A stretch of 64,000 bases of DNA from assembly GCF_003259845.1 (NCBI RefSeq), contig NZ_QLMJ01000001.1, positions 620,001 through 684,000 of the forward strand, in the 5' to 3' direction. This DNA comes from Actinoplanes lutulentus (lineage in GTDB: Bacteria > Actinomycetota > Actinomycetes > Mycobacteriales > Micromonosporaceae). A program made the translations under genes and the position numbers. The notes below the pieces were generated by a model. It did no database searches and was not told the DNA's origin. It saw only the letters and a list, made by a program, of their open reading frames with translations. Positions 51,528 to 62,441 of this stretch are shown one piece after another. Each line of letters starts with the position of its first letter. Position 1 is the stretch's first letter.

Positions 51528-53027
51528 GTGGAACAGACCATCCCGGCGGCGGTGATCCGCGCGGCGCGCGAGTTTGGTCCGGCGCCGGCGCTGGTGGATC
51601 CGGCTGCCGGCCGGTGGACGTTCGCCGAGCTCCGGGACGAGGTCGTCGCGGCGGCTCGCGCCTTCATCGCGTCCGGGATCGAGCCGGGCGACCGGGTGGC
51701 GATCTGGGCGCCGAACACGGCGCACTGGGTTTTCGCCGCGCTCGGCGCGAGCTGCGCGGGAGCGACGCTGGTGCCGATCAACACGCGCTACACAGCGGTC
51801 GAGGCCGCCGACGTGCTCACCCGCAGCGGCGCGAAAGCCCTGATCGTTTCCGGTCCTTTTCTGGGCAGGGACCGTTCGGCGGAGCTGAGCCCGCCCGACC
51901 TCACGCTGACGGTCACCCTTTCTGATGAGGGATGGGCGAGCTTTCTGCGGCGCGGGCTCTCCGCGCCGGTCGCGCTTGCGGAGTCACGAGCAGCGGGGGT
52001 ACGCACGGACGACCTCAGTGACATCCTCTTCACCTCTGGCACGACGGGCCGCAGCAAAGGTGCCATGAGCGCACACCGGCAGGCCCTGGCCGTCGCGGCG
52101 TCGTGGGCGGAGACGGCGGGGCTGCGGGCGGATGACAACTACCTGGTGATCAATCCGTTCTTCCACAGTTTCGGGCTCAAGGCGGGGATCCTGGCCTGCC
52201 TGCTGACCGGTGCCACGATCGTTCCCCAGGTGGTCTTCGACGTGGGGCAGGCCTGCGAGCTGATCGCCGCTGAGCGGATCACAGTGCTGCCCGGGGCGCC
52301 GACGCTCTACATCGGGCTTCTCGACCATCCGGAGCGGGAGAAATGGGACCTGTCGTCGCTGCGGCTCGCGGTCACCGGCGCCGCCACCGTGCCGCCGGCG
52401 CTGGTCGCACGGATCCGCACCGCGCTGGGCATCGGGACGGTGCTCACCGCTTACGGGCTGACCGAGGCCGTCGTCGCGACGATGTGCCGGCCCGGCGACG
52501 ACGACGAGACAGTGGCCACCACCTGCGGTCGCGCCGCCGCCGGCATGGAGGTCCGGATCGCGGACAACGGCGGGGAGGTTCTGTTGCAGGGGCCCAACGT
52601 GATGCTCGGTTATCTCGACGACCCGGAGGCGACCGCCGCCGCGATCGACGCTGAGGGGTGGCTGCACACCGGGGACGCCGGGTCGCTGGACGAGCGCGGA
52701 TATCTGACGATCACGGACCGGCTCAAGGACATGTACATCTGCGGCGGGTTCAACGTCTATCCGGCCGAGGTCGAGCGGGCGCTCGCCGCGATGCCCGGGA
52801 TTGCTGAGGCCGCCGTGGTCGGAGTGGCCGACGAGCGGCTCGGTGAGGTGGGGCGCGCTTTCGTCGTACCCAGGAATGGGGTTGATCTTGATCCTGGGGA
52901 AGTGATCGGTTTCTGCCGGGGGCGGCTCGCGGGGTTCAAGGTGCCGCGGCGGGTGGAGGTGCGGGAGTCGTTGCCGCACAACGCCTCCGGCAAGGTGCTC
53001 AAGTACCTGTTGCGGAGTGAGTCATGA
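51528..53027 (+). CDS. fadD3: HIP-CoA ligase FadD3
   Basis: 499 residues from GTG 51528 with GGAGG 5 nt upstream; a TTG at 51504 lies inside the KstR2 palindrome and is rejected. Adenylate-forming ligase: ILFTSGTTGRSKGAMSAHRQ, TAYGLTEAVVATMC, HTGDAGSLDERGYLTITDR, DMYICGGFNVYPAEVE and catalytic Lys in LPHNASGKVLKYLL. FadD3 activates the C/D-ring propionate HIP to HIP-CoA. First gene of a five-gene operon fully coupled by 4-nt overlaps. Confidence 0.9.
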   Translation: MEQTIPAAVIRAAREFGPAPALVDPAAGRWTFAELRDEVVAAARAFIASGIEPGDRVAIWAPNTAHWVFAALGASCAGATLVPINTRYTAVEAADVLTRSGAKALIVSGPFLGRDRSAELSPPDLTLTVTLSDEGWASFLRRGLSAPVALAESRAAGVRTDDLSDILFTSGTTGRSKGAMSAHRQALAVAASWAETAGLRADDNYLVINPFFHSFGLKAGILACLLTGATIVPQVVFDVGQACELIAAERITVLPGAPTLYIGLLDHPEREKWDLSSLRLAVTGAATVPPALVARIRTALGIGTVLTAYGLTEAVVATMCRPGDDDETVATTCGRAAAGMEVRIADNGGEVLLQGPNVMLGYLDDPEATAAAIDAEGWLHTGDAGSLDERGYLTITDRLKDMYICGGFNVYPAEVERALAAMPGIAEAAVVGVADERLGEVGRAFVVPRNGVDLDPGEVIGFCRGRLAGFKVPRRVEVRESLPHNASGKVLKYLLRSES

Positions 53028-53854
53028 CCGTTCTCTATGAAGTACGGGACCGGGCCGCGCTGATCACTCTGAACCGGCCTCGGTATCGCAACGCGCAGAA
53101 CTCGGCGATGACCTACGCGCTCGACGACGCGTTCACCCGGGCCGTCGACGACCCGGGCGTCGCGGTGATCGTGCTGGCCGGCGCAGGTGAGCACTTCTCC
53201 GCCGGACACGACATCGGCACGCCGGAACGCGACGCCGACGAGTCCTTCCCCCGGCGGGCCGCGCAGTGGTGGGACCACACCGACAAGGCCGGCGCGGATC
53301 GGCGGATGGCCCGCGAGCTGGAGGTCTACCTGGGCATGTGCCGGCGCTGGCGGGAGATTCCGAAACCGTCGATCGCGATGGTGCAGGGCGCCTGCGTGGC
53401 CGGTGGGCTCATGCTGGCCTGGGTCTGCGACCTGATCGTGGCGGCCGAGGACGCGTTCTTCGCCGATCCGGTGCTGCGGATGGGCATTCCCGGCGTGGAG
53501 TACTTCGCGCATCCGTGGGTGGTCGGGCCGCGGTTCGCCCGCGAGATGCTCTTCACCGGGGATCGGTTCTCCGCGCAGCGCGCCTACGAGGTGGGCATGG
53601 TCAACCGGGTCGTGCCGCGGGAGCGCCTCGACGAGGAGACGTTCGCGCTGGCCGGGCGGATCGCGACGATGCCGCCGTTCGGGCTGGCGCTCGCGAAACG
53701 GGCCGTCAACCTCTGCGAGGACCAGATGGGTCTGCGCGCCGGCATGGACTCGGTGTTCGGCCTGCATCACGTCGCGCACGCGCACAACGCCGAGACCAGC
53801 GCGGACTCCCTCGGCGGGATGGACGCGGCCGCCATGAAGAAGGCCGCCCGATGA
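53024..53854 (+). CDS. enoyl-CoA hydratase/isomerase in the KstR2 operon
   Basis: 276 residues, ATG overlapping the fadD3 stop. Crotonase fold: oxyanion-hole loops GEHFSAGHDIGTPERD and MVQGACVAGGLMLAWVCDL; conserved FADPVLRMGIPGVEYFAHPW (Asp/Glu acid-base region) and GMVNRVVPRERLDEET. Member of the EchA family; which steroid-pathway hydratase it replaces is unclear. In mycobacteria fadD3 is followed directly by fadE31, so this gene is an addition. It overlaps fadE31 by 4 nt. Confidence 0.88.
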   Translation: MTVLYEVRDRAALITLNRPRYRNAQNSAMTYALDDAFTRAVDDPGVAVIVLAGAGEHFSAGHDIGTPERDADESFPRRAAQWWDHTDKAGADRRMARELEVYLGMCRRWREIPKPSIAMVQGACVAGGLMLAWVCDLIVAAEDAFFADPVLRMGIPGVEYFAHPWVVGPRFAREMLFTGDRFSAQRAYEVGMVNRVVPRERLDEETFALAGRIATMPPFGLALAKRAVNLCEDQMGLRAGMDSVFGLHHVAHAHNAETSADSLGGMDAAAMKKAAR

Positions 53855-54984
53855 ATCTCGATCTGGATCCGCCCGCGGCGGCCTTCGTCGCGGAGGTCCG
53901 TGACTGGCTGGCCGCGCACGTGCCGTCCGAGCCGCTGCCCGGTGTGGACACCCCGGAGGGCGACGCCGCGCATCGCGCCTGGGAACGGCAGCTCTTCGAC
54001 GCCGGGCTCGCGGCGGTGGCGTGGCCCTCCTCGTGGGGCGGCCGGGATGCTCCGCCACTGCACACACTGCTGTTCGATGAGGAGTACCACGCGGCGGGCG
54101 CGCCGATCAGGATCGGACAGAACGGCCTGTTCCTGCTGGCGCCGACCCTGCTCGCGCACGGCACCACGGAACAGTGCGCGCGGATCCTGCCGCCGATGGC
54201 CCGGGCCGGCACGGTCTGGGCGCAGGCCTGGTCCGAACCGGACGCCGGCAGTGATCTCGCCTCGATTCGATCGCGGGCCGCTCGTACCGATGGTGGCTGG
54301 CTGCTCAGCGGTCAGAAGACGTGGAGTTCACGGGCGGTGATCGCCGACCGGGCGTTCGGGCTGTTCCGGAGTTCGCCGGAGGCCGCGCGGCATCGTGGGC
54401 TCAGCTATCTGATGTTCGACCTGCGGGCGCCGGGTGTCACGGTTCGGCCGATCCAGCAGCTTGACGGGTCGCACGGGTTCGCGGAGATCTTCCTGGACGA
54501 CGTGTTCGTGCCGGACTCGGACGTGATCGGGGAGCCCGGGGACGGCTGGCGGGTGGCGATGAGCACTGCTGGTCACGAGCGGGGGCTCACGCTGCGTGGT
54601 CCGGGTCGCTTCACGGCGGCGGCGGAGCGGTTGGTGGCGCTGTGGCTGTCGGCCTCCGATTCTTCGGAGGTTTCCGGCGGTGCGTTGCGGGATCGGGTTG
54701 TTGACTCGTGGATCGCGGCGCGGGCCTATCGGATGGGCGCCTATCTCTCTCTCGATCGGCCGATTCCGCCCAGCGCGACGAAGCTCTTCTGGTCGGAAAC
54801 GGACATCGCGCTGCACGAGACCGCGCTTGACGTGCTCGGTGCGCACGCCGAGATCGACCCGGACTGGACGGCCGGATATCTCTTCGCCCTGGCGGGCTCG
54901 ATCTATGCCGGGACCAACGAGATCCAGCGCGACATCCTCGCTCAGCGGGTGCTCGCTCTTCCCCGGGACATGGGTACGCGATGA
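53851..54984 (+). CDS. fadE31: acyl-CoA dehydrogenase FadE31-like
   Basis: 377 residues. ACAD: AQAWSEPDAGSDLASIRSRA, GQKTWSSRAVIADRAFGLFR, HGFAEIFLDDVFVPDSDVIG, TAGYLFALAGSIYAGTNEIQ and RDILAQRVLALPR. It is the full-length member of the operon, similar in layout to FadE30; the following two genes are shorter ACADs. In the known pathway these form heteromeric dehydrogenases for C/D-ring CoA esters. 4-nt overlaps on both sides. Confidence 0.87.
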   Translation: MNLDLDPPAAAFVAEVRDWLAAHVPSEPLPGVDTPEGDAAHRAWERQLFDAGLAAVAWPSSWGGRDAPPLHTLLFDEEYHAAGAPIRIGQNGLFLLAPTLLAHGTTEQCARILPPMARAGTVWAQAWSEPDAGSDLASIRSRAARTDGGWLLSGQKTWSSRAVIADRAFGLFRSSPEAARHRGLSYLMFDLRAPGVTVRPIQQLDGSHGFAEIFLDDVFVPDSDVIGEPGDGWRVAMSTAGHERGLTLRGPGRFTAAAERLVALWLSASDSSEVSGGALRDRVVDSWIAARAYRMGAYLSLDRPIPPSATKLFWSETDIALHETALDVLGAHAEIDPDWTAGYLFALAGSIYAGTNEIQRDILAQRVLALPRDMGTR

Positions 54985-56003
54985 GGCTCGCACCCTCGGC
55001 GGAACAGGCCGCGTTCGCGGGGGCGCTGCACGACGCGCTCGCCGCAACGCCGTCGCCGGGGTGGGGTGTGCTTGCTGCCGCCGGCGTGACCGGGCTTGCC
55101 GTGCCGGAACGGTTCGGTGGGGCCGGGGCTTCGGCTGCTGATCTTGTGGTGGCGGCTGAGGAGCTGGGGCATCACGCCGTTGCGGGGCCGGTCGCCGAGT
55201 CGATTGCCGCTGTTCCGGTGCTGCTCGCGGGGTGCGGCGATGAGCAGGGGGCCGCGAAGTGGCTGCCGGAACTCGCCGCCGGCCGGCTGGTCGCCAGCCT
55301 TGCAGCGCCGCCGTGGTTGCCGTTCGCCGCGGATGGGGACTCGGCTGGGCTGGTGCTTCTTGTGGACAGAGACGTGGTTCGGCTGGGGCGGGGCGGTTAC
55401 GCGTACCCATCGATGGACAGCACGCGCCGAATCGCTGAGATCTCACCCGGCAGCGTCGTGGCCGAAGGCCCGGCGCTCGTCCCCGTCGTCGAGCGCGCGC
55501 TGAATCTCGGGGCGCTCGTGTGTGCGGCGCAGCTGCTGGGGCTGGGGAGGGCGCTGCTGGAGGCTTCGGTGCGGTACGCGCGGACGCGGGAGCAGTTCGG
55601 CGGGCCGATCGGGCGGTTCCAGGCTGTCCAGCATCGGCTGGCGGATGTGGCGGTGGGGTTGGAGTTCGCGCGGCCGCTGTTGTACGCCGCGGCGGCCGCG
55701 CTGGAATCCGGGCTCTCCGGCGGGAGCGCCGGGCTTTCCGGCGGGAGTGGCGGGCTCTCCGGCGGGAGTGGCGGGCTTTCCGGCGGGAGTGGCGGTCGGG
55801 ATGTGTCGGCGGCGAAGGTTGCCTGCGGGGAGGCGGCGCAGCGGGCGGCTCGGGCGGCGCTGCAGGTTCACGGGGCCATCGGGTACACGCGGGAGCACGG
55901 GCTCGATCGATGGCTGACGAAGGCGCGGGTGCTGGCGCTGAGCTGGGGTACGCCCGCACAACACCGGGCCCGCGTGATGACCGAGCTGGCGAGGGGACGA
56001 TGA
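54981..56003 (+). CDS. fadE32: acyl-CoA dehydrogenase FadE32-like, with inserted Gly/Ser repeats
   Basis: 340 residues. ACAD with a small N-domain (VLAAAGVTGLAVPERFGGAG) and a C-domain (EASVRYARTREQFGGPIGRF, QAVQHRLADVAVGLEFARPL; QVHGAIGYTREHGLDRWL). The central beta domain is short, as in the partner subunits of heteromeric steroid ACADs. Between two C-domain helices there are four heptads GLSGGSA/GLSGGSG encoded by 21-bp repeats (55711-55794), an insertion not expected in this family. Coupled to fadE31 and fadE33. Confidence 0.85.
   Translation: MRLAPSAEQAAFAGALHDALAATPSPGWGVLAAAGVTGLAVPERFGGAGASAADLVVAAEELGHHAVAGPVAESIAAVPVLLAGCGDEQGAAKWLPELAAGRLVASLAAPPWLPFAADGDSAGLVLLVDRDVVRLGRGGYAYPSMDSTRRIAEISPGSVVAEGPALVPVVERALNLGALVCAAQLLGLGRALLEASVRYARTREQFGGPIGRFQAVQHRLADVAVGLEFARPLLYAAAAALESGLSGGSAGLSGGSGGLSGGSGGLSGGSGGRDVSAAKVACGEAAQRAARAALQVHGAIGYTREHGLDRWLTKARVLALSWGTPAQHRARVMTELARGR
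55711..55794 (+). repeat. 21-bp coding tandem repeat, 4 copies
   Basis: Units at 55711-55731, 55732-55752, 55753-55773 and 55774-55794 differ at one or two bases and encode GLSGGS(A/G) heptads in the fadE32-like gene. Confidence 0.95.
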
Positions 56004-56962
56004 GCGAGGAACACGACGCGTTGCGTGCGGCGGTCCGCGGAATGCTGTCCGGGGCTTCGGCACGGTCCGGTTACGACGCCGGGCTGTGGCAACGGCTCGG
56101 CAAGGAGATCGGGGTGGCCGGCCTGACCGTTCCCGAGGAGTACGGCGGATCCGGCGCGAGTCTGCTCGAAGCGCTCGTCGTGCTGGAGGAGCTGGGCCGG
56201 ACGCTGACGCCGGCGCCGATGCTCGGGGGGTTGCTGGGTACGCAGGCGCTGCTGGCCTCGGGCAATGCGGAGGCGTGCGCGCGGCTGCTGCCATCGGTGT
56301 GTGCCGGCGAGCGGGTCATCGGCGTGAGCTGGGACGGCACGGTGATCGACGGCTTCACGGACTTGGTCGTGGTCTCCGAGGGGTCGCTGTATTCCGCCGG
56401 CCCCGAGTCCCGACGGGGTTTGCCGGGGCTGGATCTGACGCGGCAGCTCAGTGCGGTTTCGTTCGCCGCCGACATCTCGGAAATGCCGGAAAAGCGCGCC
56501 GAGCGTCTCGGGCCGATCTCCGTGGACTGGCTTCGGGACGTCGCCTGCGTGGCGCTCGCCGCCGAGCAGGTCGGTGCCGCCTCACGAGCGCTGGAACTGA
56601 CCGTCGAATACGCCAAGAGCCGGGTCCAGTTCGGCCGTCCGATCGGAGCGTTCCAGGTCCTGCAGCATCGGATGGCCGAGGGGTACGTACGCGTCGAAAC
56701 CGCCCGATCCGCGTGCTGGACCGCAGCCGAAGCCCTGGTGGCAGGCGCGCCGGAGGCCGGCCATCTGGCCGCGGTGGCAAAGGTGTGGTGTTCGGAGACG
56801 TTGCGCGAGGTCGCCGCCGAGATGGTCCAGGTGCACGGCGGGATCGCGATCACGTGGGAGCACGACGCCCACCTCTATCTGCGGCGGGCGTGGGACGCGG
56901 CGCAGCTGTTCGGCTCCCCCGAACACCACCTCACCCGAGTGGCCGACACCCTGCTGTCGTGA
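56000..56962 (+). CDS. fadE33: acyl-CoA dehydrogenase FadE33-like
   Basis: 320 residues. Short ACAD: GVAGLTVPEEYGGSGASLLE, ACVALAAEQVGAASRALELT, EYAKSRVQFGRPIGAFQVLQ (FAD Arg) and EMVQVHGGIAITWEHDAHLY. It is the last gene of the KstR2-box operon, coupled to fadE32 by an ATGA overlap. Likely forms a heterodimeric unit with FadE32 (the arrangement known for steroid ACADs). It ends 3 bp before the convergent Uma2 gene. Confidence 0.86.
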   Translation: MSEEHDALRAAVRGMLSGASARSGYDAGLWQRLGKEIGVAGLTVPEEYGGSGASLLEALVVLEELGRTLTPAPMLGGLLGTQALLASGNAEACARLLPSVCAGERVIGVSWDGTVIDGFTDLVVVSEGSLYSAGPESRRGLPGLDLTRQLSAVSFAADISEMPEKRAERLGPISVDWLRDVACVALAAEQVGAASRALELTVEYAKSRVQFGRPIGAFQVLQHRMAEGYVRVETARSACWTAAEALVAGAPEAGHLAAVAKVWCSETLREVAAEMVQVHGGIAITWEHDAHLYLRRAWDAAQLFGSPEHHLTRVADTLLS

Positions 56963-56965
56963 GCC

Positions 56966-57559
56966 TTACATCCTGTCGATCTCGGTGAGGTCGATATCGA
57001 TGTCGTACGGATAGGCCACATTAACTCGATCGTGAAAGATCCCCACGGGCACGTACTGGACCGCGGCTGGGTCAAGCTCGTATGCGTAGATCACCATTCG
57101 ACCATCAGCATTCTCGACTCGCCAGAAGTATTTGATGCCAGCCTTTGCATACAGCTGCGGCTTACGTTCACGATCACGCTCTTCGGAATCAGGCGACACC
57201 ACCTCGACCGCCAGCAGAACGGCGTCGGCCGGGTACCAGGTGGCTTCCGCATTGATTTCGGCTGCCGCATGCACGACCACCAGGTCCGGTGTGGGCCTTT
57301 GTCGCCGACCTAGCACGACCGACATTTCTCGACTTACCCGGAATCTCTCCCAGGGCGCGGCGACGTCGAGCCCGGATTCCAGCAGCGAGACAGCCCTCGA
57401 ATGAAAGGCGCTCTGGATGCTCCGCAGGACCAGGCTTCCGTCGATCAATTCGGCGTGTGCCGGGAGTCCCGGAATGCGGTCCAGGTCTTCCGCGAAATAG
57501 CCCTCCGGCGGTGGTCGATGCCACCCGAATTCCGGATCGGGCTCGAGACTGGTCGGCAT
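56966..57559 (-). CDS. Uma2-family (DUF820) endonuclease-fold protein
   Basis: 197 residues. PD-(D/E)xK-like fold typical of Uma2 proteins: YFAEDLDRIPGLPAHAELID (E..dG), QRPTPDLVVVHAAA (catalytic Asp of PDL), LAVEVVSPDSEERDRERKP (ExxSp and Lys after KPQLY) and AGIKYFWRVE. Abundant in actinobacteria and cyanobacteria, function poorly known. It has no pathway link to the steroid genes on both sides and looks like a later insertion. Confidence 0.88.
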   Translation of the reverse strand: MPTSLEPDPEFGWHRPPPEGYFAEDLDRIPGLPAHAELIDGSLVLRSIQSAFHSRAVSLLESGLDVAAPWERFRVSREMSVVLGRRQRPTPDLVVVHAAAEINAEATWYPADAVLLAVEVVSPDSEERDRERKPQLYAKAGIKYFWRVENADGRMVIYAYELDPAAVQYVPVGIFHDRVNVAYPYDIDIDLTEIDRM

Positions 57560-57568
57560 CGGACAAGA

Positions 57569-58122
57569 CTAAATCCAGTCGTTGTGGCGGGGCCAGGAGA
57601 GGAGGGTGTCGACCACCTCGGGGGGTTCGTGGGGGGAGATCGCCATCGTCGCCGTGTAGCGGCCTCGGTGGAACACCAGCGGGGCCGTGTCTCGGCACTG
57701 GCCCAGCGCCGTCACCCGGCCCACCACTATGACGTGGTCACCGCCCGGGTGGACCGCTTCGATCCGGCAGTCGGCCCAGGTCAGGGCGTCTTTCAGGATC
57801 GGGGCGCCAGATGGGGACGGTGTCCAGGAACCCGGCGCGAAGCGGTCAGCTCCCGGGCTGCCGAAGAGGCGGGAGAGGTCGCGCTGGTCGTCGGCCAGGA
57901 CGTTCACCGCGAAGAAGCCCGCTGTCAGGATGCGGCTGCCGGTCTGCGAGGCGGAGCGTACGCAGAAGAGGACCAGCGGTGGGTCCAGCGACAGCGGGGC
58001 GAAGGCCTGGCAGGCAAAACCCGCCGGGCCCTCGTCGTCGGTCGTGGTCATCACCGTCACGCCGGTGCAGAAGTGGCCGAACACGCGGCGGAAACGGCCC
58101 GGCTCGACGGACACGGAGAGGG

Positions 58123-58126
<4 letters not shown>
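57569..58126 (-). CDS. hsaB: flavin reductase HsaB (partner of HsaA)
   Basis: 185 residues from TTG 58126, whose TTGA overlaps the hsaC stop; GTG 58114 is an alternative. Flavin-reductase fold: FRRVFGHFCTGVTVMTT, GFACQAFAPLSLDPPLVLFC, GFFAVNVLADDQRDLSRLFG and HPGGDHVIVVGRVTALG. Supplies reduced flavin to HsaA for 4-hydroxylation of 3-HSA. The order hsaA-hsaD-hsaC-hsaB matches mycobacterial Rv3570c-Rv3567c. Confidence 0.9.
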
Positions 58127-60987
<2,861 letters not shown>

Positions 60988-61033
60988 GAGATCACTCCAG
61001 GTGTTTGGCTCTCTTTCGGCGTGGCGCCTATAG

Positions 61034-61047
61034 TAGAACACGTTCTA
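61034..61047. promoter_or_regulatory. perfect KstR box between hsaA and kshA
   Basis: TAGAACACGTTCTA fits TnnAACnnGTTnnA exactly and is the centre of a 16-bp dyad (61033-61048). It is 46 bp from hsaA and 33 bp from kshA starts, so one operator can control both. Confidence 0.9.
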
Positions 61048-61080
61048 CCTGACCGACCAGATCCTCCGGAGGTCGATGCC

Positions 61081-62193
61081 ATGCAACCTCGCCTTATCGA
61101 CACGGGAACCGCTCCGGCCAGGTTCGCCCGCGGCTGGCACTGCCTGGGGCTGGCGGACTCGTTCCGCGACGGGCAGCCGCACGCGATCTCGGCGTTCGGC
61201 ACGAAACTCGTGGTCTTCGCCGACTCCAGCGGCGAGCTGCACGTGCTCGACGGTTACTGCCGGCACATGGGCGGCGACCTCACCATGGGGACGATCAAAG
61301 GCGACACCATCGCCTGCCCATTCCATGACTGGCGGTGGCGCGGCGACGGTCGTTGCGAGGCTGTTCCGTACGCACATCGCGTGCCGCTGCGCGCGCGTAC
61401 CCGGTCCTGGATCACCTGCGAGGAGAACCGTCAGCTCTTCGTCTGGAACGATCCGCAGGGTGGTTCACCGCCGCCGGAGGTGGCGATACCCCGGATCGAC
61501 GGTGCGTTTTCCGACGAGTGGAGCTCCTGGACCTGGGACTCGGTGCGCATCGACGGGGCGAACTGCCGCGAGGTCATCGACAACGTGGTCGACATGGCGC
61601 ACTTCTTCTACATCCACTTCGCGTTCCCGACGTTCTTCAAGAACGTGCTGGAGGGCCACGTGGCGGCGCAGTTCCTGAATACGCGGCCACGGCCGGACGT
61701 GCCGATCACGGCCAGCCAGTCCGGGGACACCACGCTGCGGTCCGAGGCGGCATATTACGGGCCGTCCTACATGATCGATTACCTGTACAACACCTGGCAC
61801 GGCATCGAGGTCGAGTCGGTCCTGATCAACTGCCATTATCCGGTCTCGCCGACCTCGTTCGTCCTGCAGTGGGGCGTGATCGTGAAACAGCTGCCGGGGC
61901 TCACCACCGAGCAGGCTTCCCGGGCCGCCGCCAAGTTCGCCAAAGGCGTCGGCGTCGGTTTCCTGCAGGACGTGGAGATCTGGCAGAACAAATCGCGCAT
62001 CGACAATCCACTGCTCTGCGCCGAGGACGGGCCGGTCTATCAGCTACGCCGGTGGTACGAGCAGTTCTATGTGGACGTCGCCGAGGTCACCGACGACATG
62101 ACGGCGCGTTACGAGTTCGAGGTGGACACCACTCGCGCTGTGGAGACCTGGGAGGCCGAGGTCGCCGCCAATCAGGCCGCGCAGGCCTCATGA
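61081..62193 (+). CDS. kshA: 3-ketosteroid 9alpha-hydroxylase oxygenase KshA
   Basis: 370 residues from ATG 61081 with GGAGG 8 nt upstream. Rieske [2Fe-2S] ligands Cys/His in GYCRHMGGDLTMG and ACPFHDWRWRGDG; mononuclear iron site in NVVDMAHFFYIHF (Asp-x2-His-x4-His). FARGWHCLGLADSF and NTWHGIEVESV are KshA-like. It adds a 9alpha-hydroxyl that, with KstD, opens ring B. Followed by a small gene and kshB, all overlapping or abutting. Confidence 0.93.
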   Translation: MQPRLIDTGTAPARFARGWHCLGLADSFRDGQPHAISAFGTKLVVFADSSGELHVLDGYCRHMGGDLTMGTIKGDTIACPFHDWRWRGDGRCEAVPYAHRVPLRARTRSWITCEENRQLFVWNDPQGGSPPPEVAIPRIDGAFSDEWSSWTWDSVRIDGANCREVIDNVVDMAHFFYIHFAFPTFFKNVLEGHVAAQFLNTRPRPDVPITASQSGDTTLRSEAAYYGPSYMIDYLYNTWHGIEVESVLINCHYPVSPTSFVLQWGVIVKQLPGLTTEQASRAAAKFAKGVGVGFLQDVEIWQNKSRIDNPLLCAEDGPVYQLRRWYEQFYVDVAEVTDDMTARYEFEVDTTRAVETWEAEVAANQAAQAS

Positions 62194-62441
62194 GTTCGCT
62201 CTCCGAACGGGAGTCCTATCTGGCGGGCGGCCTCGACAAAGTCGCCTGCGACCGATGCGGCGCTTCGGTTCTGGCGGGTAAGCGCAGTGCCGTGCAGACG
62301 AGCGTGCAATGGCCCGCCGGTGGGTGTGCGCGGCTTCTTGACGCTGCCGGTGGGCGGCCGATGGCGCTGGTTCCCACCTGCCCCGATCTGCGGGAGAGCA
62401 TCAACCGGGCCGTTCGCGAGGGGCGTTTGGAGGTGAGCTAG
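62190..62441 (+). CDS. 83-aa Cys-rich protein encoded between kshA and kshB
   Basis: 83 residues; ATG overlaps the kshA stop by 4 nt and its stop abuts the kshB start. Starts SSLSERESYLAGGLDKVACD, with a CxxC (ACDRCGASV) and two more Cys (AGGCARLL, VPTCPDL), suggesting one zinc or iron site. No membrane helix or signal. Family not recognised. Its locked position suggests a role in assembly or electron transfer of the KshAB system, which is an inference. Confidence 0.65.
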   Translation: MSSLSERESYLAGGLDKVACDRCGASVLAGKRSAVQTSVQWPAGGCARLLDAAGGRPMALVPTCPDLRESINRAVREGRLEVS

